DNA from: Desulfobacteraceae bacterium
Lineage (GTDB): Bacteria; Desulfobacterota; DSM-4660; Desulfatiglandales; Desulfatiglandaceae
Assembly (NCBI GenBank): GCA_030589715.1
Contig: JAUUVE010000169.1
Span: forward strand, 1 to 5,618
Direction of reading: 5' to 3'
Length of the DNA: 5,618 bases
The notes below the pieces were generated by a model. It did not search any database and was not told where the DNA came from. It saw only the letters and a list, made by a program, of their open reading frames with translations. Shown here in pieces: positions 1 to 5,421 of this stretch (positions are counted from its first letter, which is position 1; each line of letters opens with the position of its first letter). A program made the translations under genes and the position numbers.

Positions 1-1
1 A

Positions 2-76
2 CCCCTCGATCCCCAGGCCGACCTTGTCATCCACGAGTCAGTCTCTGAGGTCCTCGGAGCCATGGTGGGGATGTGA
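2..76 (+). CDS. 3' end of an unidentified gene, possibly Sir2-type NAD-dependent deacylase
   Basis: Only the last 24 codons are in the window; the frame starting at base 2 stays open to a TGA at 74-76. The tail reads PLDPQADLVIHESVSEVLGA followed by MVGM. A 'TPLD..ADLVI....EVL' ending resembles the C-terminal strand and helix of bacterial Sir2-family NAD-dependent protein deacylases (sirtuins). That match is from memory of the family and rests on few residues, with no catalytic His, zinc cysteines or NAD motif visible. If it is a sirtuin, it would remove acyl groups from lysines in the cytoplasm using NAD. There is no clear intrinsic terminator directly after the stop. The frame call is fairly safe, the family call is not. 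Confidence 0.5.
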   Translation, partial: PLDPQADLVIHESVSEVLGAMVGM

Positions 77-134
77 TTTTTTCCTTGAAGCGACCGAGTA
101 ATGGGGGTAAATTATAGTATTAATTTTACATAAC

Positions 135-148
135 CGTTCACGGGTTCA
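135..148 (-). repeat. Left copy of a TGAACCnGTGAACG repeat
   Basis: Read on the - strand this is TGAACCCGTGAACG, which matches 13 of 14 bases of the + strand sequence at 724-737. The two copies therefore form an inverted repeat about 575 bp apart, near the two ends of the spacer. Confidence 0.55.
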
Positions 149-217
149 GAGGTTCCCCGCATTGGGCGGGATCTTCGACAAGGTTCACTGAAAATTCCAA
201 ATCGCTGAAGGATTCGA

Positions 218-251
218 TTCGGAGACAAATCCGAAGTTTGTTCGTTTTTTT
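218..251 (+). terminator. Weak intrinsic-terminator-like hairpin and T run
   Basis: TTCGGA (218-223) pairs with TCCGAA (230-235) across a 6-nt loop, and a run of seven T follows at 245-251. An alternative stem, ACAAA (225-229) with TTTGT (237-241), sits closer to the T run. Both stems are short and AT-rich, and the first is 9 nt from the T run. It could end transcripts from the upstream gene (stop at 76), but it is a poor match to a strong Rho-independent terminator. Confidence 0.25.
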
Positions 252-365
252 AGGTATGGAAAACGGCCTTGCGCCGAAGTCCAGAGTGAGCTTTACGTAG
301 CGTTGGATCAACAATACATAACGAAAGCTTTCGGGATGTGTATGATCATGCCGGACGCACCTATA

Positions 366-389
366 CCCTGTTAGGGGACCCTGACAGGG
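366..389. repeat. Strong 10-bp inverted repeat (hairpin)
   Basis: CCCTGTTAGG (366-375) pairs with CCTGACAGGG (380-389), leaving the four-base loop GGAC; one pair is T-G. No T run follows on either strand, so it is not a canonical intrinsic terminator. The CCCTGT/ACAGGG halves recur as the outer stem of the hairpin at 532-572. Confidence 0.6.
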
Positions 390-515
390 CGCGCTGCCAT
401 TCGTGGTTTCACCCGTCTGCCATGCGAGACCTGAGAATATATGGAAAGAACAGGTTATTGGGGCTGTTCGGGGCATGGTTGAAGAAACAAATGGAAGTTA
501 AGGCACGAGCGGGCA

Positions 516-590
516 GGTCAAGTACTTGCCGGCCCTGTAGAATTTCCCGAAGGGAACCCTATTCAACAGGGCAGGCCTACAAGCAAGGCC
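516..590. repeat. Cluster of adjacent hairpins
   Basis: A perfect 10-bp palindrome CAAGTACTTG lies at 519-528. GCCCTGT (532-538) pairs with ACAGGGC (566-572) and encloses TTCCC (544-548) paired with GGGAA (552-556) around a GAA loop. GGCCT (574-578) pairs with AGGCC (586-590). Three adjacent foldable units in 75 bases suggest a structured RNA or a palindromic intergenic repeat. No function can be assigned. Confidence 0.5.
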
Positions 591-610
591 AACGAAAGAT
601 AGGTAACCCC

Positions 611-707
611 CTTCCGGCTTCCGGCCTCCGGTTCGTAGAGAGCCTACGCCTCGGAGAGCTCGTAGAGCCTACAGCTCGGAGAGGGCGTAGGCCCCTACGG
701 GCCGGAG
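611..707. repeat. Heptamer repeats followed by a multi-hairpin block
   Basis: It opens with three heptamers, CTTCCGG, CTTCCGG and CCTCCGG (611-631). CTCCGG (626-631) can pair with CCGGAG (702-707), enclosing three hairpins: CGTAG/CTACG (634-638 with 644-648), GAGCT-c-GTAG with CTAC-AGCTC (656-665 with 669-677, one bulged C), and CGTAG/CTACG (686-690 with 695-699). The third competes with GGCCC/GGGCC (690-694 with 699-703). CTCGGAGAG occurs twice between the hairpins (650-658 and 675-683). The repeated CGTAG...CTAC core suggests duplicated units. Function unknown. Confidence 0.5.
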
Positions 708-709
708 TC

Positions 710-738
710 TGAACCGTGAACACTGAACCTGTGAACGC
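710..738 (+). repeat. Two tandem TGAACC(n)GTGAAC units
   Basis: TGAACCGTGAACAC (710-723) is followed directly by TGAACCTGTGAACGC (724-738); the units differ by one insertion and one substitution. An inverted copy lies at 135-148. The repeat ends 42 bp before the asd start codon. Confidence 0.55.
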
Positions 739-765
739 TTACAGTTTTACAAATCCGAATGTTAC

Positions 766-774
766 GGGAGAGGG
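766..774 (+). promoter_or_regulatory. Ribosome binding site of asd
   Basis: The purine run GGGAGAGGG sits 6 nt before the ATG at 781. It fixes the start that also gives E. coli-like residue numbering in the product. Confidence 0.7.
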
Positions 775-780
775 TATATC

Positions 781-1899
781 ATGTTGCGAATAGGTATTGT
801 TGGATGGCGGGGTATGGTTGGATCTGTCCTCATGGGGCGAATGAGGGAAGAGGACGATTTCAAAGGGTTCGAGCCCGTGTTCTTCACCACATCCAATGTG
901 GGCGGAAAGGGCCCGGATGTGGGTCTTGAAATCCCTCCATTAAAAGATGCATTCGACGTCGGCCTGCTCTCCTCGATGGATATTATTGTCACCTGTCAGG
1001 GCGGAGACTACACCAAGAAGGTATGCCCTGAAATCCGCAAGCTCGGCTGGAATGGCTACTGGATAGACTCGGCCTCGGCCATGCGCATGGAAGATGACAG
1101 CATCATCGTGCTGGATCCTGTAAACAGACCCGTGATCGACTCCGGTCTATCCGCCGGTATCAAGACCTATGTGGGGGGGAACTGTACGGTCAGTCTAATG
1201 CTGATGGCCCTATCAGGTCTATTTGCCTCTGGGCATATTGAGTGGATCTCTTCCATGACATACCAGGCCGCCTCAGGGGCAGGTGCAAAGCACATGAAAG
1301 AGCTGATCGCACAGATGGATGTGCTGGGCAGCGCCTCCAGGGCCTTATTGGACGACCCCGCATCCACGGCCATTGCCATTGACGAGGTGGTGACACAGAA
1401 CCTTAGAAGCAACACCTTTCCCACTGAGAACTTCGCGGCTCCCCTTGCAGGAAGCCTTATTCCATGGATCGATTCGCCCATGGATTCGGGTCAGACCAGA
1501 GAAGAATGGAAGGGGTATGTTGAATCGAATAAGATTCTGCAGACCAAGGCGCCGATTCCTGTAGACGGGGTCTGTGTCCGCGTGGGCGCCATGCGTTGTC
1601 ACAGTCAAGGCCTAACCATTAAACTGCATACTGATGTACCCCTCAATGAGGTCTCTGATATGCTCGAAAAGGGGAACCAGTGGGTGCAGCTGGTCCCTAA
1701 TGACAAGGAGTCAACCCTTGAGCACTTGACCCCGGCGGCGGTAAACGGTACCCTGACCGTTCCTGTTGGCAGGTTACGAAAAATGCTCATGGGTCCTGAA
1801 TATGTGGCTGCCTTCACAGTAGGGGATCAGCTCCTCTGGGGTGCAGCGGAACCCATACGCAGAATCCTGAACATCATAATTGAGCATTTATCGAGTTAG
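781..1899 (+). CDS. asd: Aspartate-semialdehyde dehydrogenase
   Basis: It catalyses NADPH-dependent reductive dephosphorylation of L-aspartyl-4-phosphate to aspartate semialdehyde, the branch point to lysine, diaminopimelate, threonine and methionine, in the cytoplasm. The 372-residue length fits the roughly 367-residue enterobacterial type. The N-terminus has the nucleotide-binding loop [13 protein letters not shown] (5-17). The active-site cysteine is C135 in [10 protein letters not shown] and the acid/base histidine is H274 in MRCHSQG, the same numbers as in E. coli Asd. Substrate-binding R267 (CVRVGA) and E241 (TREEWKG) are present, as are [12 protein letters not shown] (161-172) and the C-terminal [14 protein letters not shown] (345-358). 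The start is supported by GGGAGAGGG (766-774), 6 nt upstream of ATG. The gene stands alone, with a 163-bp gap to selC. A short dyad (1943-1948 with 1965-1970) lies downstream but lacks a T run, so no clear terminator is seen. Confidence 0.97.
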   Translation: MLRIGIVGWRGMVGSVLMGRMREEDDFKGFEPVFFTTSNVGGKGPDVGLEIPPLKDAFDVGLLSSMDIIVTCQGGDYTKKVCPEIRKLGWNGYWIDSASAMRMEDDSIIVLDPVNRPVIDSGLSAGIKTYVGGNCTVSLMLMALSGLFASGHIEWISSMTYQAASGAGAKHMKELIAQMDVLGSASRALLDDPASTAIAIDEVVTQNLRSNTFPTENFAAPLAGSLIPWIDSPMDSGQTREEWKGYVESNKILQTKAPIPVDGVCVRVGAMRCHSQGLTIKLHTDVPLNEVSDMLEKGNQWVQLVPNDKESTLEHLTPAAVNGTLTVPVGRLRKMLMGPEYVAAFTVGDQLLWGAAEPIRRILNIIIEHLSS

Positions 1900-1942
1900 G
1901 GGCCACCGGCGCCTGCCGCTAGAGTATCGCTGAAAGATTCAG

Positions 1943-1970
1943 AGTCCCTTTCCAGATGGAGGCTGGGACT
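1943..1970. repeat. Imperfect hairpin in the asd-selC gap
   Basis: AGTCCC (1943-1948) pairs with GGGACT (1965-1970), with TCC/GGA (1951-1953 with 1958-1960) inside. It may protect the 3' end of the asd message. With no T run after it, it is not a standard intrinsic terminator. Confidence 0.3.
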
Positions 1971-2006
1971 GACATCCGTCGGTCGACACTGCGATTCGCC
2001 GAACCA

Positions 2007-2035
2007 TTGACAATCTTTGGTTTCTTGCCTACAAT
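2007..2035 (+). promoter_or_regulatory. Strong sigma70-type promoter of selC
   Basis: A perfect -35 box TTGACA (2007-2012) is separated by exactly 17 bp from TACAAT (2030-2035), a 5/6 match to the -10 consensus. Transcription should begin near 2042, leaving about 20 nt of leader before the mature tRNA. The bases after the -10 (AGGCCCGG, 2036-2043) form a GC-rich discriminator of the kind seen at stringently controlled stable-RNA promoters. ppGpp control is an inference from that pattern. Confidence 0.8.
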
Positions 2036-2062
2036 AGGCCCGGAATTGCATCTATTTCGAGC

Positions 2063-2161
2063 GGAAGTGGAAAGCTCACTGGTGGGGCTCCCGGACTTCA
2101 AATCCGGTGTATCGCGCCGAAAAGCGTGATAGGTGGGTTCGATTCCCATGCACTTCCGCCA
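2063..2161 (+). tRNA. selC: Selenocysteine tRNA, anticodon UCA
   Basis: This is the UGA-decoding tRNA that SerRS charges with serine, SelA converts to selenocysteinyl-tRNA, and SelB delivers to the ribosome. The anticodon stem CCGGA/TCCGG (2091-2095 with 2103-2107) holds loop CTTCAAA with anticodon TCA at 2098-2100. The long variable arm pairs TATCGCGC (2110-2117) with GCGTGATA (2124-2131), one G-T pair, around CGAAAA. The T arm is GTGGG-TTCGATT-CCCAT (2133-2149). The acceptor GGAAGTG (2063-2069) pairs with CACTTCC (2151-2157), then discriminator G2158 and an encoded CCA (2159-2161). The D stem is AGCTC/GGGCT (2073-2077 with 2085-2089). It is 99 nt against 95 in E. coli, with the same GGAAG...CTTCCGCCA ends. 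The eighth acceptor pair typical of bacterial tRNA-Sec is here an apparent G2070-G2150 mismatch, while the next pair is G-U (2133-2149), as in the E. coli EF-Tu antideterminant. Confidence 0.96.
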
Positions 2162-2164
2162 ATT

Positions 2165-2184
2165 TTGTTGAGGTGCTCACACAA
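2165..2184 (+). promoter_or_regulatory. Hairpin overlapping ribosome site and start codon of the AI-2E family gene
   Basis: The ribosome site GAGGTG (2170-2175) exactly matches the anti-Shine-Dalgarno core and lies 8 nt before the ATG at 2184. The same bases can fold: TTGT-TGAG (2165-2172) pairs with CTCA-c-ACAA (2176-2184), with one bulged C and a GTG loop. The fold would bury much of the ribosome site and the first base of the start codon. It is weak in pairing energy and has no T run, so it is more likely translational than terminating, if it matters at all. Confidence 0.4.
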
Positions 2185-3242
2185 TGGAAAAACACGGCGC
2201 CAAGCTTTTCATTACATTCCTGCTTTGCTCTCTGGCCCTGCTCTTGAGTCTTCTTTGGACCTATGTATCGGCCATTGTGTTGGCGCTGTTGATCGCAAGC
2301 GTACTCTATCCCATGTATGCATGGGTCAAAAGGCTATTCGGGGGGCGAGAGGTCTTAGGGTCTCTTTTTATGATCCTTTTCATTCTGACGGTGCTGGTTC
2401 TCCCGGTAAGTTGGTTTGTGGGAACCCTTTCCAATGAGGCCTTTGAGTTTTACAACAAGACACGGGACTCTGTTTCCCTTAGTCAAATTCAACAGACCCT
2501 CGAGGGTGATTCGGTGTGGGCGCAGCGGATCAGGAAGTGGGGGAAGATGGCCGGGTTGGAGATCACGCCTGAAACAGTTGAAGGCCTGGCATCTTCATTG
2601 GGGAAAAAGATCGGTCTTTTCCTCTATAGCCAGATCAGTCCCCTGGCCTCCAACCTCCTTAGTTTCCTGGTACATTTCTTCCTGATGATGCTCACCATCT
2701 ACTATCTGTTTCGAGATGGGGGACGACTAAGAGAATACATTTTTCAGCTCGTTCCCATGCCAAAAGAGCAGTTGGAAAAGGTGGCCAACAAGTTTCAAGA
2801 GATGGGGAAGGCCATTATTGTGGGCAACGGCCTATCCGGCATTATTCAGGGGATCCTTGGGGGTTTCGGCTTTTTCATCTTTGGAATGGGCTCCCCATTT
2901 CTCTGGGGGACAGTAATGGCCTTTACGGCCTTTTTACCCATTGTAGGGGTCTCAGCGGTCTTTATTCCGGCCACCGCCATCTTGATGCTCCAGGGAAAAG
3001 TGGGGACGGCCATTGCTTATCTGATTTACAATATGACTTACAGCTCTATCATGGAATACCTGGTGAAACCTCGACTGATTGGCAAAGGCATGAAGATGAA
3101 TCAACTCCTGGTGTTTATAGGAATTCTTGGTGGGATGACGCTTTTCGGAATACTGGGTCTTGTTTACGGCCCACTAATCATCACCATATTCTTGACTCTC
3201 GCGGAGATATACAGGCTGGAGTACAGGGATCAGGCCGTATAA
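2184..3242 (+). CDS. AI-2E family (PerM/TqsA/YdiK-like) membrane protein
   Basis: This is an inner-membrane protein of the AI-2E transporter family. Characterised members export autoinducer-2 or act as Na+(Li+)/H+ antiporters, but the substrate here cannot be read from the sequence. At 352 residues it has the usual length. Predicted membrane segments lie near 8-25, 28-46, 58-81, 152-176, 210-234, 239-270, 273-288 and 306-342 (the last probably two segments). A soluble stretch (82-150) follows segment three, as is typical. Family motifs are LFRDGGRL (175-182), AFLPIVGVSAVFIPA (249-263), and the C-terminal EYLVKPRLIG (291-300) with GGMTLFGILGLVYGPLI (316-332). The ATG lies 22 nt after the selC CCA with no terminator between, so it is probably transcribed from the selC promoter and separated by tRNA 3' processing. 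The stop is TAA. Confidence 0.92.
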   Translation: MEKHGAKLFITFLLCSLALLLSLLWTYVSAIVLALLIASVLYPMYAWVKRLFGGREVLGSLFMILFILTVLVLPVSWFVGTLSNEAFEFYNKTRDSVSLSQIQQTLEGDSVWAQRIRKWGKMAGLEITPETVEGLASSLGKKIGLFLYSQISPLASNLLSFLVHFFLMMLTIYYLFRDGGRLREYIFQLVPMPKEQLEKVANKFQEMGKAIIVGNGLSGIIQGILGGFGFFIFGMGSPFLWGTVMAFTAFLPIVGVSAVFIPATAILMLQGKVGTAIAYLIYNMTYSSIMEYLVKPRLIGKGMKMNQLLVFIGILGGMTLFGILGLVYGPLIITIFLTLAEIYRLEYRDQAV

Positions 3243-3270
3243 GATATCGGCATCGCCTCTGGAGACTTGC

Positions 3271-3309
3271 GAAGAGATCCAGCCCATGAAGACTGCTTTC
3301 GATCTCTTC
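3271..3309. repeat. Perfect 9-bp inverted repeat between the AI-2E family gene and fbp
   Basis: GAAGAGATC (3271-3279) pairs with GATCTCTTC (3301-3309) over a 21-nt loop that can add a small AGC/GCT inner pairing. No T run follows on + (AAGTTCTGAG), so it is not a standard intrinsic terminator. It could be an mRNA-stabilising 3' hairpin of the upstream gene or an operator-like dyad 86 bp before the fbp start. Confidence 0.5.
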
Positions 3310-3341
3310 AAGTTCTGAGATGTCTAAGTGAAGGAGGGGAC

Positions 3342-3413
3342 ATGGACCCTGAGGACCAGGTTTGCTATTTTAGAATCAAGCAGGAGGTAACAATATGCAA
3401 GGAGAAGGAGTAG
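3342..3413 (+). CDS. Possible 23-codon leader ORF overlapping the fbp start
   Basis: ATG at 3342 follows the strong ribosome site AAGGAGGGG (3331-3339) and opens a 23-residue frame beginning [10 protein letters not shown] and ending in a Lys/Glu-rich tail, with TAG at 3411-3413. It runs in a different frame from fbp and ends 16 nt past the fbp start codon. Ribosomes on it would pass over the fbp ribosome site and could couple translation. I do not recognise the peptide, and a short ORF after a chance purine run is the plain alternative. Confidence 0.3.
   Translation: MDPEDQVCYFRIKQEVTICKEKE
3382..3388 (+). promoter_or_regulatory. Strong ribosome binding site of fbp
   Basis: AGGAGGT lies 6 nt before the ATG at 3395, close to ideal. 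An in-frame TAG at 3371-3373 rules out a longer N-terminus from an upstream start, so this ATG is well supported. Confidence 0.85.
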
Positions 3414-4435
3414 GCACTACCATTACCCAGCACATCCTAAGCCAGCAACGTAAAAACCCGAAGGCAACCGGCGCCTTTACCACGCTGCTAAATGAGCTGG
3501 TCGTCGCGGCCAAGGTCATCTCCAGGGAGGCAAACAAGGCTGGGCTTGTAGATATCCTGGGGGCCACGGGCAAGATCAATGTGCAGGATGAGCAGGTGCA
3601 GAAGCTGGACATGTTCGCCAACCAGGTGATCATACAACGGATGCAGCACATCGGTCAGCTGTGGTGCATGGGCTCGGAAGAAGATCCCGATTTGATCGAG
3701 ATACCTCCCCAGTATCCTAAAGGCGACTATATCCTCCTCTTTGATCCCCTTGACGGATCTTCTAACATCGACGTGAATGTGAGCATCGGGACTATTTTCG
3801 GCATTTACAAGAGACGGACCGACAGTAGAGAAGCTGAAATCCTCCTAAGCGACGTCCTGCAACCCGGTATCAAACAGATGGCAGCGGGCTATTTCATTTA
3901 CGGGTCCAGCACGATAATGGTATATACCACCGGAAACGAGACAGGTGTCCATGGCTTTACCCTCTTTCCCAGCGTCGGTGAATTCCTCCTATCCCACGAG
4001 GATATCCGGATACCTGAAAGGGGAAAGATTTACAGCGTTAATGAAGGGAACTACCAGTACTGGGATGAGAAGACCAGGGCCCTGGTGGACTATTTCAAGA
4101 CAAGAGACAAAGAGACGGGCAGGCCCTATACCTCCAGATATGTGGGCAGCCTGGTGGCAGATTTCCACCGCAATCTCCTAAAGGGCGGGATCTTTATGTA
4201 TCCTGCTGACAAAAAAGACCCCAAAAAACCATCAGGGAAACTGAGGCTGATGGTGGAAGCCAACCCCCTGGCTATGGTAGTTAAGGAGGCAGGTGGATAC
4301 GCCAGCAACGGCCACGGCCCTATCCTCGAAATCGACCCGGGCACACTGCATCAAAGGGTGCCCCTTTACATTGGAAGCAAGAAGGATGTGGATTTGGCTG
4401 AGGCGGTCATCAGCGGAAAGAAGAAGCTAGATTAG
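3395..4435 (+). CDS. fbp: Fructose-1,6-bisphosphatase class I
   Basis: It hydrolyses fructose 1,6-bisphosphate to fructose 6-phosphate plus phosphate with Mg2+, the committed step of gluconeogenesis, in the cytoplasm. The 346 residues compare with about 332 in E. coli. Metal-ligand motifs are GSEED (93-97) and [19 protein letters not shown] (115-133), with D117 and D120, plus E288 in LMVEANP. Sugar-phosphate contacts lie in NEGNY (216-220), [19 protein letters not shown] (247-265) and KLRL (282-285). The AMP-site region [12 protein letters not shown] (48-59) and [18 protein letters not shown] (156-173) are also well conserved. The ATG has a strong ribosome site and may be coupled to a small upstream ORF. 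No clear promoter was found in the 152-bp gap, so transcription may continue from upstream. The TAG at 4433-4435 overlaps the stop of the convergent dehydratase-like gene. Confidence 0.97.
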   Translation: MQGEGVGTTITQHILSQQRKNPKATGAFTTLLNELVVAAKVISREANKAGLVDILGATGKINVQDEQVQKLDMFANQVIIQRMQHIGQLWCMGSEEDPDLIEIPPQYPKGDYILLFDPLDGSSNIDVNVSIGTIFGIYKRRTDSREAEILLSDVLQPGIKQMAAGYFIYGSSTIMVYTTGNETGVHGFTLFPSVGEFLLSHEDIRIPERGKIYSVNEGNYQYWDEKTRALVDYFKTRDKETGRPYTSRYVGSLVADFHRNLLKGGIFMYPADKKDPKKPSGKLRLMVEANPLAMVVKEAGGYASNGHGPILEIDPGTLHQRVPLYIGSKKDVDLAEAVISGKKKLD

Positions 4436-5421
4436 ACCAACTCCCCTTTCCTGGCTCGCAACATCTCCACAAAGGTCTCGATACGGAGGGCTGTTCGGCC
4501 ATCAACCGGGCCGGGCCGGTCCCCCTCAAGGGTGAGGATGGGGATGGGGATGACCTCCCTTAGGACGATATCGTAGATCTGCCTGTAACAAAATGTCTGG
4601 GTATAGTGGATCAGGCCGTCCAATTGCCGCCCATTGATGGCCTCTTTGATATCCCTGAGTCTTGTGCCGATATCGTAGGGATATGTGTATTGTAAGTACT
4701 GCTCTACGATATCCACCTGCCCGAAGGGCATACTGAACTGTCTCTGCACCTCATTGAAGACCACCCTGGCATCCAAAGATTCAATAAACTCATAGAACTG
4801 AGTGAAGATGGGGGGTACGCCTAAATAGCCCAGGCGGATCTCGTCGGTCCGGGGCGTTCTGTCCTGGACCTTGGCAAGAAATTGCTCCAGGTCCTTTTCA
4901 AACAGATCGGGATTGCCGTTGAAATCAGAACTGCTGACCAAGAATTGATGATTCTCCAGCCCAGTGACCACATTCTTGGCATAGGTCAGTTGGTCCAATC
5001 TCTTGAGCTTGGCCCTGATACTTTCCAGCCGCGACCCCATACCCTCTATCTCGTGCCAGGTGGTGGAAAGCTCCTTCCTGAGGGATTCCATCTGGGCCTG
5101 CAGGGTCTCTCTGCTGCGGTCCAGGGGATATTCAAAAGGGATTACCCGAACCCCCCTTCGTTCCAGCACCTCGCCCAGCGCAATGGTGTTACTGCAGTCC
5201 CCACCTGTCACGGCTATGACCTCTCTAATGCCATGGTTGATCACCGTGCTGTAGATCCCCTTGATCCAAGCACATATATTGTGTGAAAAACCTGCTGTTT
5301 CAGCCTGGGTCACAAGCTTGCCGGGACTGTTGGAAGTGATAAAGAGGTGGTTGAGGTCCACTGGTCTTAGGCCAGCAGCCAGGATGATTTCCAACGGAAC
5401 TGTCGCCTTGATTCCGATCAA
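4432..5421 (-). CDS. Compact 2-hydroxyacyl-CoA dehydratase (HgdB/BcrB-like) family protein
   Basis: This 329-residue protein belongs to the 2-hydroxyglutaryl-CoA dehydratase D-component family, whose members carry a [4Fe-4S] cluster and catalyse radical dehydration of 2-hydroxyacyl-CoA or benzoyl-CoA reduction, with an ATP-hydrolysing activator. The start matches the family opening ([20 protein letters not shown], 8-27). The only three cysteines are at family ligand positions: C50 ([10 protein letters not shown]), C76 (VTGGDCSNT) and C278 ([11 protein letters not shown]). Residues 101-145 look like a long charged helix. Typical dehydratase subunits are about 375-480 residues, so this is short. 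No second subunit or activator is visible, so the substrate is unknown; it may be a stand-alone or diverged member. The start is TTG at 5421, overlapping the TGA of the upstream gene by 4 nt, with GGAGG (5432-5436) 10 nt before it. The stop is TAA. Confidence 0.85.
   Translation of the reverse strand: MIGIKATVPLEIILAAGLRPVDLNHLFITSNSPGKLVTQAETAGFSHNICAWIKGIYSTVINHGIREVIAVTGGDCSNTIALGEVLERRGVRVIPFEYPLDRSRETLQAQMESLRKELSTTWHEIEGMGSRLESIRAKLKRLDQLTYAKNVVTGLENHQFLVSSSDFNGNPDLFEKDLEQFLAKVQDRTPRTDEIRLGYLGVPPIFTQFYEFIESLDARVVFNEVQRQFSMPFGQVDIVEQYLQYTYPYDIGTRLRDIKEAINGRQLDGLIHYTQTFCYRQIYDIVLREVIPIPILTLEGDRPGPVDGRTALRIETFVEMLRARKGELV

Larger units (their letters stand above)
77..780. other. 704-bp spacer without a convincing gene, rich in inverted and direct repeats
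   Basis: Open frames here (138-476 on -, 338-712 on +) show no domain, no good ribosome site and low-complexity residue use, so I do not call them genes. The stretch holds a weak terminator-like hairpin (218-251), a 10-bp-stem hairpin (366-389), a run of nested hairpins (516-590), a block of heptamer repeats and hairpins (611-707), and TGAACC/GTGAAC repeats in opposite orientation near both ends (135-148 and 710-738). The asd ribosome site sits at 766-774. No clear promoter for asd was found. Confidence 0.6.

Noticed and set aside
74..76. TGA stops (74-76 and 5418-5420) as selenocysteine codons, given selC nearby
   Set aside because: At 74-76 the frame hits another TGA within a few codons. 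At 5418-5420 the TGA is a normal end after a conserved C-terminus and overlaps the next start. No SECIS-like hairpin was recognised after either.
85..113. Possible promoter TTGAAG-17 bp-TAAATT after the first gene
   Set aside because: Only 4/6 at the -10, and nearly 670 bp from asd; too weak to call without expression data.
138..476. 112-residue open frame on the - strand in the spacer
   Set aside because: No recognised domain and no clear ribosome site; the end falls in the TGAACC repeat. It may be a translated intergenic repeat rather than a gene.
338..712. 124-residue open frame on the + strand in the spacer
   Set aside because: It runs through the hairpin and repeat block, is Arg/Gly-rich, has no recognisable domain and no good ribosome site.
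1919..2149. 76-residue open frame on the - strand beginning MGIEPTYHAF
   Set aside because: It starts inside the antisense of the selenocysteine tRNA; such MGIEP/GFEP-like starts are a common artefact of tRNA T arms. No ribosome site or domain.
2063..2161. selC as an integration site of a genomic island
   Set aside because: selC is a known attachment site in enterobacteria, but here the next gene is an ordinary transporter-family gene 22 nt away, with no integrase and no repeated tRNA 3' end in the window.
3371..3376. TAGAAT as a -10 box for fbp
   Set aside because: It would start transcription inside the ribosome site, and no -35-like box lies 16-18 bp upstream.
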